Below are positions 1-8,883 of a stretch of 64,000 nucleotides of DNA, piece by piece. Both the position numbers and the translations under genes were made by a program. The notes beneath the pieces are model-generated. The model searched no databases. It was not told the DNA's origin and saw only the letters and a program-made list of their open reading frames with translations. The first letter of the stretch is position 1. Every line of letters begins with the position of its first letter. The stretch is taken from NCBI GenBank assembly GCA_943787605.1, contig CALSNB010000001.1:1674001-1738000 (forward strand). Direction: 5' to 3'. This stretch comes from GCA-2697345 sp002697345. GTDB taxonomy: Bacteria; Pseudomonadota; Alphaproteobacteria; Rhodobacterales; Rhodobacteraceae.

Positions 1-2
1 TT

Positions 3-1865
3 GGTATTTGGCAGTCATGGACTTGGTCGCAAACATCCTTAGAAATTGAAAACTTTGCTTTAGGTTTAAGAGACCTCGGAGTAAAAAAGGGCGATTTTGT
101 AGCAATAGTGGGTCGTAATCGTCCGGCTATGTACTGGGCTATGGTAGCAGTTCAAATGCTTAATGCAGTTCCAGTTCCTTTATATCAGGACTCAGTAGCT
201 GAAGAAATGGCTTATGTTTTAGATCACTGTGGTGCCAAGTATGTAATCGTTGGGGATCAAGAGCAGGTCGATAAAATATTAGAGGTTCAAGAAAGTATTT
301 CTGGAATTGAAAAGATAATCTATTTCGATGCAAAGGGGCTTCGAAAGTATCAACATAGTCATTTGAGTTCGTTTATTGAAGTCCAAGAAAAAGGACAGAG
401 TCTTAGAGAGTCTCAGCTGACTGAATTGGATAAAATAAGATCTTCAATAACATTGGATGACGTTTGTGTTATGCTATACACGTCTGGCACAACAGGAAGA
501 CCAAAAGGTGTTGTGCTTTCTAATAGAAACATAATCGAAACATCAAAAAACTCCTCTGAATTTGATAACTTGAAGTCAAGTGAAGAAACAGTCGCGTATC
601 TACCCATGGCCTGGGTTGGAGATTTTATTTTTTCGATTGGCCAAGCTTACTGGACAGGCTTTTGTGTGAATTGTCCGGAAAGTCCTGAAACGTTAAATAC
701 TGATCTTAGAGAGATTGGACCATCCTATTATTTTGCTCCACCTCGGGTTTTTGAAACCCAGTTAACAAGTGTGATGATTAGAATGGAAGACGCGGGTAAT
801 TTTAAGAGGTGGCTTTTTGAAAAGTCGATGGGACTAGCTAAGAGAGTCGGTGGAGATATTTTAGATGGTAATACCGTAGGGTTTATAGACCGAATTAAAT
901 ACTTTATGGGTGATATCTTTATCTATGGTCCTCTTAAAAATACATTGGGATTTTCTAAAATTCGAGTTGGCTACACAGCTGGTGAGGCAATTGGGCCCGA
1001 GATATTTGAGTTTTATAGGTCACTGGGAATAAACCTTAAGCAACTTTATGGGCAAACTGAAGCTTCTGTTTTTATTACTCAACATCCTGACGGAGAGGTC
1101 CGTTCCGATACTGTTGGAGTAGCATCACCTGGAGTAGAGCTGAAAGTGGCTGAAAGTGGAGAAGTTTTTTATAGATCTCCTGGTGTTTTCATAGAGTATT
1201 TTAAAAATTCTGAAAGTACTGGTGAAACGAAAGATAGAGATGGTTGGGTAGCTACTGGCGATGCTGGTTTTGTTGAAGAAGAGACTGGCCATCTAAGAAT
1301 TATCGACAGAGCAAAAGATGTAGGAAAGATGTTAGATGGATCACTTTTTGCTCCTAAATACGTAGAAAATAAATTAAAATTCTATCCAAATATTCTGGAA
1401 GTTGTTGTTTTTGGAAATGGTAGAGAATTTTGCACTGCCTTTATTAACATCGATTTAATCGCAGTGGGTAATTGGGCAGAAAGAATGAATATAGCATACT
1501 CATCCTATCAAGAGCTTGCGGGTCACGATCTAGTGATGGGTGCAGTTAAAGAGCATATTGAAGAAATTAACCAGTCGATATCTAAGGACCCAATGCTAGC
1601 GAGTTGTCAAATTCATAGATTCCTTGTTCTTCATAAAGAACTTGATGCGGATGATGGCGAATTAACTCGAACTCGCAAAGTAAGAAGAAATATAATAGAA
1701 GATAAGTTCTCTGATTTGATATTAGCACTGTATGATGGCTCTAGCTCAGTTTCGACAGAGACAGAAGTTACTTATGAGGATGGTCGAAAGGGGTCAATTA
1801 AAGCAAACCTTGTGATCCATGATACTAAAACCATCGATATTTCGCAAAGGATGGCTGCTGAATGA
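3..1865 (+). CDS. AMP-dependent acyl-CoA synthetase (long-chain/FadD-type), 5' truncated by the window
   Basis: The reading frame is open to the left edge (in frame from base 3), so the true start lies outside the window; the first internal start codon is a GTG at 108. The product belongs to the ANL superfamily, which activates a carboxylic acid with ATP and then transfers it to CoA. Visible motifs are the P-loop-like YTSGTTGRPKGV (about bases 475-515), the adenine-binding LYGQTEAS, and the hinge region TGDAGFVEEETG...RAKD. The sequence resembles long-chain FadD15-type ligases. The stop overlaps the ATG of the following Liv ATPase gene (ATGA), so the two are translationally coupled. Family assignment is firm; the substrate is unknown, but the transporter context suggests the ligand imported by the neighbouring ABC system. 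Confidence 0.9.
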   Translation, partial: GIWQSWTWSQTSLEIENFALGLRDLGVKKGDFVAIVGRNRPAMYWAMVAVQMLNAVPVPLYQDSVAEEMAYVLDHCGAKYVIVGDQEQVDKILEVQESISGIEKIIYFDAKGLRKYQHSHLSSFIEVQEKGQSLRESQLTELDKIRSSITLDDVCVMLYTSGTTGRPKGVVLSNRNIIETSKNSSEFDNLKSSEETVAYLPMAWVGDFIFSIGQAYWTGFCVNCPESPETLNTDLREIGPSYYFAPPRVFETQLTSVMIRMEDAGNFKRWLFEKSMGLAKRVGGDILDGNTVGFIDRIKYFMGDIFIYGPLKNTLGFSKIRVGYTAGEAIGPEIFEFYRSLGINLKQLYGQTEASVFITQHPDGEVRSDTVGVASPGVELKVAESGEVFYRSPGVFIEYFKNSESTGETKDRDGWVATGDAGFVEEETGHLRIIDRAKDVGKMLDGSLFAPKYVENKLKFYPNILEVVVFGNGREFCTAFINIDLIAVGNWAERMNIAYSSYQELAGHDLVMGAVKEHIEEINQSISKDPMLASCQIHRFLVLHKELDADDGELTRTRKVRRNIIEDKFSDLILALYDGSSSVSTETEVTYEDGRKGSIKANLVIHDTKTIDISQRMAAE

Positions 1866-2683
1866 GTAATGAGTCAGACGGAAACTTCGTTACTACTGAT
1901 GGACGTAATATCGGTGGAGTGATGATGGAAATGAAGAATATTACCCTAAGGTTTGGTGGAGTAGTAGCATTAGAAAATATTTCATTCAATATCTTAGAAG
2001 GGGAAGTTCGAGCCATTATCGGTCCAAACGGGGCTGGAAAATCTTCAATGTTGAATGTTATTTCTGGATTTTATGTCCCTCAGGAGGGTGACGTAATCTT
2101 TCAAGGTTCGCCCCGACCGTCATTGAAGCCATTTGAGGTTGCACATCAGGGGATTGCTAGAACATTTCAAAATATAGCTTTATTTGAAGGAATGAGTGTT
2201 CTCGATAATGTTATGACAGGACGCTTAACAAAAATGAAAACTGGTATTTTCAGTCAAATGATTTGGGCTGGGAAAGCAGAAAGAGAAGAAATTGAAAATC
2301 GAGAGGCAGTAGAGAAAATTATTGATTTTCTTGAGATTCAATCGATTAGGAAGACACCAGTTTCAAGACTCCCTTATGGTTTGAAAAAAAGAGTTGAATT
2401 GGCACGTGCTCTAGCAGCAGAACCTAATCTTCTACTTCTAGATGAACCAATGGCTGGTATGAATGTAGAAGAAAAGCAAGATATGAGCCGCTTCATATTA
2501 GATGTTAATAATGAGTTTGGAACAACTATCGCATTAATTGAACATGATATGGGAGTTGTTATGGACCTTTCTGATAGAGTAGTGGTGATGGATTACGGTC
2601 GCAAGATCGGAGATGGAACTCCTGATGAAGTTAGGAACAATCAAGAAGTTATTGATGCATACCTAGGAGTCAGTCATGATTAA
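1862..2683 (+). CDS. livG: Branched-chain amino acid-type ABC transporter ATP-binding protein (LivG-like)
   Basis: This is a 273-residue ATPase that would power import through the LivH/LivM-type permeases at the inner membrane. Walker A is GPNGAGKSS, the signature region reads LPYGLKKRVELARAL (the usual LSxG is replaced by LPYG, as in LivG-type proteins), Walker B is NLLLLDEPMAGM and the switch histidine lies in IEHDMGVV. The ATG overlaps the previous stop by four bases. The first 20 residues or so precede the ABC domain proper (MEMKNITLRFGG), so an internal start at the later ATGs is conceivable. Ligand specificity of Liv-family systems cannot be read from the ATPase. Confidence 0.92.
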   Translation: MSNESDGNFVTTDGRNIGGVMMEMKNITLRFGGVVALENISFNILEGEVRAIIGPNGAGKSSMLNVISGFYVPQEGDVIFQGSPRPSLKPFEVAHQGIARTFQNIALFEGMSVLDNVMTGRLTKMKTGIFSQMIWAGKAEREEIENREAVEKIIDFLEIQSIRKTPVSRLPYGLKKRVELARALAAEPNLLLLDEPMAGMNVEEKQDMSRFILDVNNEFGTTIALIEHDMGVVMDLSDRVVVMDYGRKIGDGTPDEVRNNQEVIDAYLGVSHD

Positions 2684-2727
2684 AATTAGGCTTCGGAATA
2701 CAACATGCTTAGCTATTGGAGGATCGG

Positions 2728-3714
2728 ATGCCTGATCAAGTTTTATTTGCTGCAGAAGTGATGCTTAATGGCCTAATGGCTGGAGTTTTGTATTCTTTGG
2801 TAGCTTTGGGTTTTGTTTTGATATTCAAGGCATCAGGAATATTTAATTATGCTCAAGGTGTGATGGCTCTCTTTGCGGCACTAACTCTAGTAGGGATTAT
2901 GGATGGACAAGTCCCATTTTCTCACCTGATCAATGCTATTTTTGGAACAAACATACATCATTTTGGATGGCACACACCCGCACTCTTAGCCATTATATTG
3001 ACTATAATGGTTATGGTTCTTTTCGCATGGCTAGTCCAAAGGTTTATTTTTAGGCATTTGGTAAACCAAGAACCCATAATACTGTTCATGGCAACAATAG
3101 GTCTTGCATATTTTTTAGAAGGTGTAGGAGATTTAATGTGGGGCTCGGACATCAAAAAATTAGATGTTGGGATACCAAAGGGAATTAACGAAACTATTGA
3201 CAGTTTAACTTATGACGCTTTTGGTTATGGTTTCTTTATTGATAATTTAGATATTTTTGCAACCTTTGTTGCCGTAATTCTAGTAGTCATTCTAGTTTGT
3301 TTTTCTCAATACACAAAGCAAGGTAGAGCTCTTCGAGCAGTAGCTGACGATCATCAGGCTGCGTTGTCTGTAGGTATTTCATTAAGCTATATTTGGATTT
3401 TAGTATGGTCAATTGCGGGCTTTGTAGCTCTGGTTGCTGGTACTATATGGGGTGCTAAATCAGGTGTTCAATTCTCGTTATCGTTGATTGCTTTAAAAGC
3501 TTTACCAGTTTTGATGTTAGGTGGCTTTACATCAATTCCAGGTGCCATAGTCGGAGGCCTAATTATTGGTGTTGGTGAGAAGTTATTTGAATTTTTGGTT
3601 GGCCCATGGATTGGGGGAGCGACAGAAAATTGGTTTGCTTATGTTCTGGCTTTACTATTTTTAGTTTTTAGGCCGCAGGGTCTATTCGGCGAAAAAATTA
3701 TTGAGAGGGTATGA
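2728..3714 (+). CDS. livH: Liv-type ABC transporter permease (LivH-like)
   Basis: This is a hydrophobic permease of about 328 residues with many membrane segments and the LivH-type N-terminus (VLYSLVALGFVLIFKASG...FNYAQG). I chose the ATG at 2728 because a GGAGG lies six bases upstream (2718-2722); a TTG at 2716 would sit on the ribosome binding site. The conserved cytoplasmic loop appears as GRALRAVADDHQAALSVGI, and the C-terminus ends in the usual FRPQGLFG motif. It is the third gene of the ligase-Liv operon. The family is clear; the transported compound is not known. Confidence 0.93.
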   Translation: MPDQVLFAAEVMLNGLMAGVLYSLVALGFVLIFKASGIFNYAQGVMALFAALTLVGIMDGQVPFSHLINAIFGTNIHHFGWHTPALLAIILTIMVMVLFAWLVQRFIFRHLVNQEPIILFMATIGLAYFLEGVGDLMWGSDIKKLDVGIPKGINETIDSLTYDAFGYGFFIDNLDIFATFVAVILVVILVCFSQYTKQGRALRAVADDHQAALSVGISLSYIWILVWSIAGFVALVAGTIWGAKSGVQFSLSLIALKALPVLMLGGFTSIPGAIVGGLIIGVGEKLFEFLVGPWIGGATENWFAYVLALLFLVFRPQGLFGEKIIERV

Positions 3715-3781
3715 CGATGTTGTTTTCTGGCTACTACAAAGTTTTTTTGTATGAGAAGTATGATTTGAGGGGTTCTAACTA

Positions 3782-4858
3782 ATGTTATATCGTGAAGCTG
3801 GGGATTATAGTACCTCTTACCCTGAGGATAGCCAAACCTTCCCAATAAAGTTCGATAGATATAGATATTACGCTATCCTTGCTGTTGCCTTTTTAGTAAT
3901 CCCCTTTTTTATTAATGATTATTGGGCAAATGCTGTCCTCGTTCCATTCTTGATATACTCGATTGCAGCAATTGGGTTAAACATTTTGACGGGTTATTGT
4001 GGTCAAGTATCTTTGGGTACCGGAGGTTTTATGGCAGTGGGAGCGTACGCCTGTTATAAATTAATGGTGGCTTTCCCCGAGATTTCAATAATGATTCATA
4101 TACTTTTAGCAGGTGGTGTGACTGCTGCTGTTGTCACACTATTTGGGCTACCGTCTTTACGTATCAAAGGGTTCTATCTAGCTGTTTCGACCCTTGCTGC
4201 TCAGTTTTTTCTTGTTTGGATGTTTAACAAAGTACCGTGGTTCTACAATTACAGTATGACTGGTATGATAGGCTCTCCAGAACGAACAGTTTTAGGTATA
4301 GTTGTTACTGGGCCAGCCACAGATGCTTGGGCAAAGTATATGATATGCTTAATTTTTGTAACTTTGTGTGCAGTATTAGCAAGGAATATGACCAGAGGCT
4401 CAGTTGGAAGAAAATGGATGGCAATAAGAGATATGGATATTGCTGCAGAAATAATAGGAGTTAATCCTTTAATGGCTAAGTTATCTGCATTTGCAGTTTC
4501 AGGTTTTTTTATTGGGATTGCAGGAGCATTATTTTTTAGTGTTTATCTGGGGGCAATAGAAGTAACGGAGGCTTTTGGAATAGAAAAATCATTTTTAGTA
4601 CTCTTTATGGTTATTATTGGTGGATTAGGATCAATTTTTGGTTCATTTGCTGGGGCTGCATTTTTGGTTCTTTTACCTGTATTGTTAAAAAACCTTTTGG
4701 TTGGAGGTTTGGATTGGCCAACAGATTTAGCGCAGCATTTGTATTTCATTATTGCAGGTGGGTTAATTATTATTTTCCTTATTTTAGAACCGCATGGCTT
4801 AGCTCAGTTATGGCGGGTAGCAAAAGAAAAATTAAGACTTTGGCCGTTCCCTCATTAG
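3782..4858 (+). CDS. livM: Liv-type ABC transporter permease (LivM-like)
   Basis: This 358-residue polytopic permease is the partner of the LivH-like protein. The LivM hallmarks are IGLNILTGYCGQVSLGTGGFMAVGAY near the N-terminus, a loop with GRKWMAIRDMDIAAEIIGVN, and a C-terminal LEPHGLAQLW. The ATG follows a GAGGGG element at about 3767. A gap of 67 bases separates it from livH and 79 bases from the binding-protein gene, so it is in the same transcription unit with no recognisable terminator in between. Confidence 0.93.
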   Translation: MLYREAGDYSTSYPEDSQTFPIKFDRYRYYAILAVAFLVIPFFINDYWANAVLVPFLIYSIAAIGLNILTGYCGQVSLGTGGFMAVGAYACYKLMVAFPEISIMIHILLAGGVTAAVVTLFGLPSLRIKGFYLAVSTLAAQFFLVWMFNKVPWFYNYSMTGMIGSPERTVLGIVVTGPATDAWAKYMICLIFVTLCAVLARNMTRGSVGRKWMAIRDMDIAAEIIGVNPLMAKLSAFAVSGFFIGIAGALFFSVYLGAIEVTEAFGIEKSFLVLFMVIIGGLGSIFGSFAGAAFLVLLPVLLKNLLVGGLDWPTDLAQHLYFIIAGGLIIIFLILEPHGLAQLWRVAKEKLRLWPFPH

Positions 4859-4937
4859 GATGGCTATATAAGAGTGGCCAGTACTTGAGTATTGACCATA
4901 ATAAGTATCGGAACAACCTTAGGGAGGAAATATACCG

Positions 4938-6227
4938 ATGAAACTAAAACTAAAACTAACTTCGATTGTGCTTGGCGCAGTCATGGCAGCTGGGCCAGCG
5001 TTAGCTGATCTAGTTTTGCCAATGCTTAGCTACCGAACTGGAGCTTATGCGGTTAACGGAATTCCGTTTGCTGATGGTTACAATGACTATCTAACGCTTA
5101 TGAATGAGCGAGATGGTGGTATTGGTGGTGTTAAAATTGACATTCGTGAGTGTGAAACTGGCTATAACACAGAAAAAGGTGTTGAGTGTTACGAGTCTCT
5201 AAAAGGAACTGGAGCGTTGATTTTCTCTCCTCTATCAACTGGTATTACCTATCAGTTAATTCCAAAAGCTACTGTTGATGGAACTAATATTCACTCCATG
5301 GGTTATGGAAGAACATCAGCTAAAAACGGTAAAGTATTTAGAAACGTTTTTAATTACCCAGCAAACTACTGGGATGGCGCTTCGATAGCTGTAAAGCATA
5401 TTATGGATCAAGAAGGTGGAGATCTAAAAGGTAAAAAAATTACACTACTTTACCATAACTCTGGATATGGCAAAGAGCCCATCCGCACACTTGAAGAGCT
5501 AGCTAAAAAGCATGGGTTCGAATATAAGGGTATAGCTGTCGACCACCCAGGCCAAGAACAAAAATCTCAGTGGTTGCAAATTAGACAGCAGCGCCCAGAT
5601 TATGTTCTAATGTGGGGCTGGGGAGTTATGAACCAAGTTGCTATTCAAGAGGCAGCAAACGTTCGGTTCCCAATGGATAAGTTCATTGGAATTTGGTGGT
5701 CAGCGTCTGAAAATGACACAGTGCCAGCAGGAGCAGGGGCTCATGGTTACAAAGGCTTAGCACTTCACGGTTCTGGTACGGGTTATCCAATGTACGATGA
5801 TATGCAAAAATATGTTGTAGATGCAGGAAAAGCCGCAGGAGCGGGTGATCAAGTTGGGACAGTGCTATATAGTCGCGGAATGTATAATGCGTTTTTAGCG
5901 GTTGAAGCAATTAAGGCTGCTCAAAAGCTTGCAGGTGTAGGAGATGTGAATGCGGCTCAGGTTAGAGATGGTATGGAAGCATTGAACATAACTGAGGAGA
6001 CAATGGCTGCAGCGGGATTACCAGGGTTTGCACCACCATTTAGTGTTAGTTGTGAGAATCACGGTGGACCAGGTCTAGGAATGGTTAGCCAGTGGGATGC
6101 TGATGCACAAAAATGGAGTCTTATTACTGGTTTGATTGCTTCCGATATGGATGTAATTCAGCCATTAATTGATGCAGACTCTGCAGCATTTGCTGCAGAA
6201 GCTGGAATTACTCCAGGATGTGGCTAA
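4938..6227 (+). CDS. livK: Liv-type ABC transporter periplasmic substrate-binding protein
   Basis: This 429-residue type 1 periplasmic binding protein starts with a Sec signal peptide (MKLKLKLTSIVLGAVMAAGPALA, probable cleavage after ALA at residue 23) and no lipobox. A strong GGAGG ribosome site lies at about 4922. The body matches Leu/Ile/Val-binding-like proteins (GAYAVNGIPFADGYNDYLTL; GIGGVKIDI). The ligand-binding residues are not the classic leucine-binding set that I can recognise. The flanking CoA ligases suggest an organic or aromatic acid rather than an amino acid; that is inference. A strong hairpin terminator follows directly. Confidence 0.9.
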   Translation: MKLKLKLTSIVLGAVMAAGPALADLVLPMLSYRTGAYAVNGIPFADGYNDYLTLMNERDGGIGGVKIDIRECETGYNTEKGVECYESLKGTGALIFSPLSTGITYQLIPKATVDGTNIHSMGYGRTSAKNGKVFRNVFNYPANYWDGASIAVKHIMDQEGGDLKGKKITLLYHNSGYGKEPIRTLEELAKKHGFEYKGIAVDHPGQEQKSQWLQIRQQRPDYVLMWGWGVMNQVAIQEAANVRFPMDKFIGIWWSASENDTVPAGAGAHGYKGLALHGSGTGYPMYDDMQKYVVDAGKAAGAGDQVGTVLYSRGMYNAFLAVEAIKAAQKLAGVGDVNAAQVRDGMEALNITEETMAAAGLPGFAPPFSVSCENHGGPGLGMVSQWDADAQKWSLITGLIASDMDVIQPLIDADSAAFAAEAGITPGCG

Positions 6228-6242
6228 TAAAATAGTAATACC

Positions 6243-6283
6243 TTAGCCGACCCCGCTCAATGTTGGGTCGGCTAATCCTTTTT
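6243..6283 (+). terminator. Intrinsic terminator or attenuator after the binding-protein gene
   Basis: A perfect 11-bp stem TTAGCCGACCC / GGGTCGGCTAA (6243-6253 with 6265-6275) is followed by TCCTTTTT. It lies between livK and livF, 16 bases after the livK stop. It probably lowers expression of livF relative to livK and protects the 3' end of the livK message, as often found after binding-protein genes. Confidence 0.85.
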
Positions 6284-6337
6284 AAATTTAAAAGCTAATA
6301 TTAATTAATAAGCTTTCACTCTTAATGGAGTAATAAA

Positions 6338-7159
6338 ATGTTGGATTCAGAAAAAACAGATAATCTTTTGGAGATAAACAACATTGAGGTGATTTATAAC
6401 CACGTTATTCTTGTTTTAAAGGGTGTTAGTTTAAATGTACCTAAAGGTGGAATTACTGCCCTTTTAGGGGGTAATGGTGCAGGGAAAACTACAACCCTTA
6501 AGGCAGTATCAAATTTACTTCACTCCGAGCGCGGTGAGGTAACGAAAGGGTCGATTTCTTACAGAGGTAATTTGATCGAAGGATTGGACCCTGCAGAGAT
6601 GGTTAAACGAGGGGTTATTCAAGTTATGGAAGGCCGTCACTGTTTTGAGCACCTTACGATTGAAGAAAATCTAATGACTGGTGCTTATACAAGAAAAGAC
6701 GGTCGAAGTGCTGTAGAGGCAGATTTAGAAATGGTTTATAACTATTTCCCACGTTTAAAGGAAAGGCGTAAATCACAAGCTGGCTATACATCAGGTGGAG
6801 AGCAACAGATGTGTGCTATTGGTAGGGCTTTAATGTCAAAGCCTGAAACGATCCTTTTAGACGAACCGTCTATGGGGTTGGCTCCACAACTTGTTGAAGA
6901 AATTTTTGGAATTGTTAAAGGTCTTAATGAATCAGAAGGTGTTAGTTTTCTATTGGCTGAACAAAATACTAATGTTGCTCTCAGATTCGCGCACTATGGT
7001 TATATTTTAGAGTCTGGTCGGGTAGTGATGGATGGACCAGCAGATGAGTTAAGAGAAAATCCTGATGTAAAAGAATTCTATCTTGGAATGTCAGAAGAGG
7101 GTCGCAAGTCATTTAGGAATGTTCGATCGTACCGTCGTCGCAAACGGTGGTTAAGTTAA
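6338..7159 (+). CDS. livF: Liv-type ABC transporter ATP-binding protein (LivF-like)
   Basis: This is the second ATPase of the Liv system, 273 residues. Walker A is LLGGNGAGKTT, the signature region is YTSGGEQQMCAIGRAL, Walker B is ETILLDEPSMGL and the switch histidine position is occupied by Q in LLAEQNT, as is usual for LivF. The C-terminus carries an unusual basic tail rich in R (SYRRRKRW) not typical of LivF. The gene stops at 7159 and the next gene starts at the very next base, so the pair is tightly coupled. Confidence 0.92.
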   Translation: MLDSEKTDNLLEINNIEVIYNHVILVLKGVSLNVPKGGITALLGGNGAGKTTTLKAVSNLLHSERGEVTKGSISYRGNLIEGLDPAEMVKRGVIQVMEGRHCFEHLTIEENLMTGAYTRKDGRSAVEADLEMVYNYFPRLKERRKSQAGYTSGGEQQMCAIGRALMSKPETILLDEPSMGLAPQLVEEIFGIVKGLNESEGVSFLLAEQNTNVALRFAHYGYILESGRVVMDGPADELRENPDVKEFYLGMSEEGRKSFRNVRSYRRRKRWLS

Positions 7160-8362
7160 GTGCTCACGCAATTTTATGATGACCTTGAAACAAGAACTGA
7201 AAATGAGCGTAAAAAAGCTATAAGTAAGGTTTTGCCTGTTCAAATTAAAAACTTACAAAGCTTAGGGGGTTTAAAAGGTATCGATTCAGATATGATAGAC
7301 TCTGTTGAGGCTCTAAAGCAGTTGCCAGTTTTACGGAAGTCAGAACTTACAGAAATGCAACAAAAAAAACCACCATTTGGTGGGTTGGTTAGAGGAACAA
7401 TAGAACATATTTTTCAATCACCAGGACCAATTTATGAACCAGGAAAAGATACTCATGACTGGTGGCGTTTTGGACGCTTCTTGCATGCTTGTGGAGTTGG
7501 AAGAAGTGATATCGTTCAAAATTGCTTTAGTTATCATTTAACACCTGCCGGGATGATGTTCGAAAATGGAGCAAAGGCTGTGGGAGCAACTATTTTGCCA
7601 GCTGGAACAGGACAAACTGAGCTTCAAGTTCAAGCAGCTTTTGATGTTGGTGCAAGTGTCTATGCTGGAACCCCGGACTATTTAAATACGATACTAGAGA
7701 AATCATCCGAAATGGGTTTAAAATTAAGCTATTCAAAGGCAGTTGTTTCTGGTGGAGCACTGTTTCCATCACTCAGGGAGTCTTATCTCGCACGTGGAAT
7801 AAATTGTTTACAGTGTTATGGGACAGCGGACTTGGGGTGTATAGCTTACGAGAGTTCTGAGCAGGATGGAATGATCGTTGAGGAAGGGGTTTTGCTTGAG
7901 ATTGTTACCCCAGGGACAGGAAATCCAGTTAAAGAGGGTGAAGTGGGTGAAATCTTGGTTACGACTCTTAACTCTGACTACCCGTTAGTTCGTTTCGCTA
8001 CTGGTGATATGAGCGCCTTTATAGGAGGGCACAGTGCATGCGGTAGGACCAATGTAAGGATTAAAGGGTGGATGGGCCGTGCGGATCAAACTACAAAAGT
8101 TAAGGGGATGTTTGTACGTCCTGAACAGGTAGCAGAATTGGTCAATAGACACCCTGAGGTTTCAAAAGCTAGAGTAGTTGTGAGCCGTGTCAACGAAAGT
8201 GATTCAATGGTGGTTAGATTAGAGGTGTCAGGTTCGAGCAACCAAGAGTATCATGAGAGTGTTCAAAATATCTTTAGAATCAAGGGAGAAGTAGAGGTGG
8301 TTCCTACTGATAAGCTACCAAAAGACGGCTTAGTTATCGAAGACTTACGTTCTTATGACTAA
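7160..8362 (+). CDS. PaaK-like (phenylacetate-CoA ligase family) adenylate-forming enzyme with degenerate P-loop
   Basis: This 400-residue protein of the phenylacetate-CoA ligase branch of the ANL superfamily starts with GTG immediately after the livF stop. Later motifs are recognisable: CYGTADLGCIAYE (counterpart of YGxTE), LVRFATGDMS, and a C-terminal ACT-like domain (RPEQVAELVNRHPEVSKARVVV). The usual nucleotide-binding SSGTTGxPT loop is missing; the equivalent position reads IFQSPGPIYEPG. I recall relatives with the same SPGPIYEP signature beside Liv operons, so this is likely a real subfamily rather than decay. Role: activation or binding of the imported acid, inferred only. Confidence 0.75.
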   Translation: MLTQFYDDLETRTENERKKAISKVLPVQIKNLQSLGGLKGIDSDMIDSVEALKQLPVLRKSELTEMQQKKPPFGGLVRGTIEHIFQSPGPIYEPGKDTHDWWRFGRFLHACGVGRSDIVQNCFSYHLTPAGMMFENGAKAVGATILPAGTGQTELQVQAAFDVGASVYAGTPDYLNTILEKSSEMGLKLSYSKAVVSGGALFPSLRESYLARGINCLQCYGTADLGCIAYESSEQDGMIVEEGVLLEIVTPGTGNPVKEGEVGEILVTTLNSDYPLVRFATGDMSAFIGGHSACGRTNVRIKGWMGRADQTTKVKGMFVRPEQVAELVNRHPEVSKARVVVSRVNESDSMVVRLEVSGSSNQEYHESVQNIFRIKGEVEVVPTDKLPKDGLVIEDLRSYD

Positions 8363-8467
8363 AAGAGTTTTACATAAATAGAGAAGGTTTTGAAGTAGCC
8401 GTATAAAAAATGCTCTATTCAGCTACAATCACGAAATTTATCTGAGAGGTCTATTAAGTTTTCTTTT

Positions 8468-8593
8468 TTATCCTTGACGGGCCTTAAAACGTGGCTGTGT
8501 TTTGTTAATTACATATACACGCCCTTTTCGTTTTACGATGCGGCAATCTCTATGTCGCGCTTTTAGGGAGCGAAGTGAGTTTCTTACCTTCAT
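8468..8593 (-). CDS. rpmJ: 50S ribosomal protein L36
   Basis: This 41-residue protein begins MKVRNSLRSLKARHRDCR and ends RVYVINKTQPRFKARQG, which matches the alphaproteobacterial L36. The ATG (8591-8593 complement) is preceded by AAGGAG with good spacing. It was found by reading the minus strand between larger genes. It stands alone, downstream of tRNA-Val on the same strand, not in a ribosomal protein operon, which is normal for rpmJ in this group. It is a component of the large ribosomal subunit. Confidence 0.95.
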   Translation of the reverse strand: MKVRNSLRSLKARHRDCRIVKRKGRVYVINKTQPRFKARQG

Positions 8594-8664
8594 ATTACTT
8601 CTCCTTTATAAAAGCGCGCATGCGCCTTAAAATCCTATATGCTAGCATTTGCTAGCTGTTGCTA

Positions 8665-8740
8665 TGGTGGGCACTACTGGGTTCGAACCAGTGACCCCTT
8701 CGATGTCAACGAAGTGCTCTACCACTGAGCTAAGCGCCCA
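8665..8740 (-). tRNA. tRNA-Val (anticodon GAC)
   Basis: On the minus strand the sequence folds into a complete cloverleaf: acceptor TGGGCGC / GTGCCCA, D-arm AGCTCAGTGGTAGAGC, anticodon stem CTTCG/CGAAG with loop TTGACAT, T-arm ACTGG TTCGAAC CCAGT, and an encoded CCA end. A GCTAGC-ATTT-GCTAGC hairpin follows its 3' end (8641-8656) and may help 3' processing or termination. Confidence 0.96.
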
Positions 8741-8883
8741 TATGCACTTGCTTAATTGACCAACAACACTCGTTTCCTATATGTCTCTGTGTGCTATCCG
8801 ACGTTCTATAGAAGGAGTCGTTATCTGTTTCAAGGGCTTTCGAAATAATGACGTATTTTTTATAAAATTAATCTGGAGTAATT

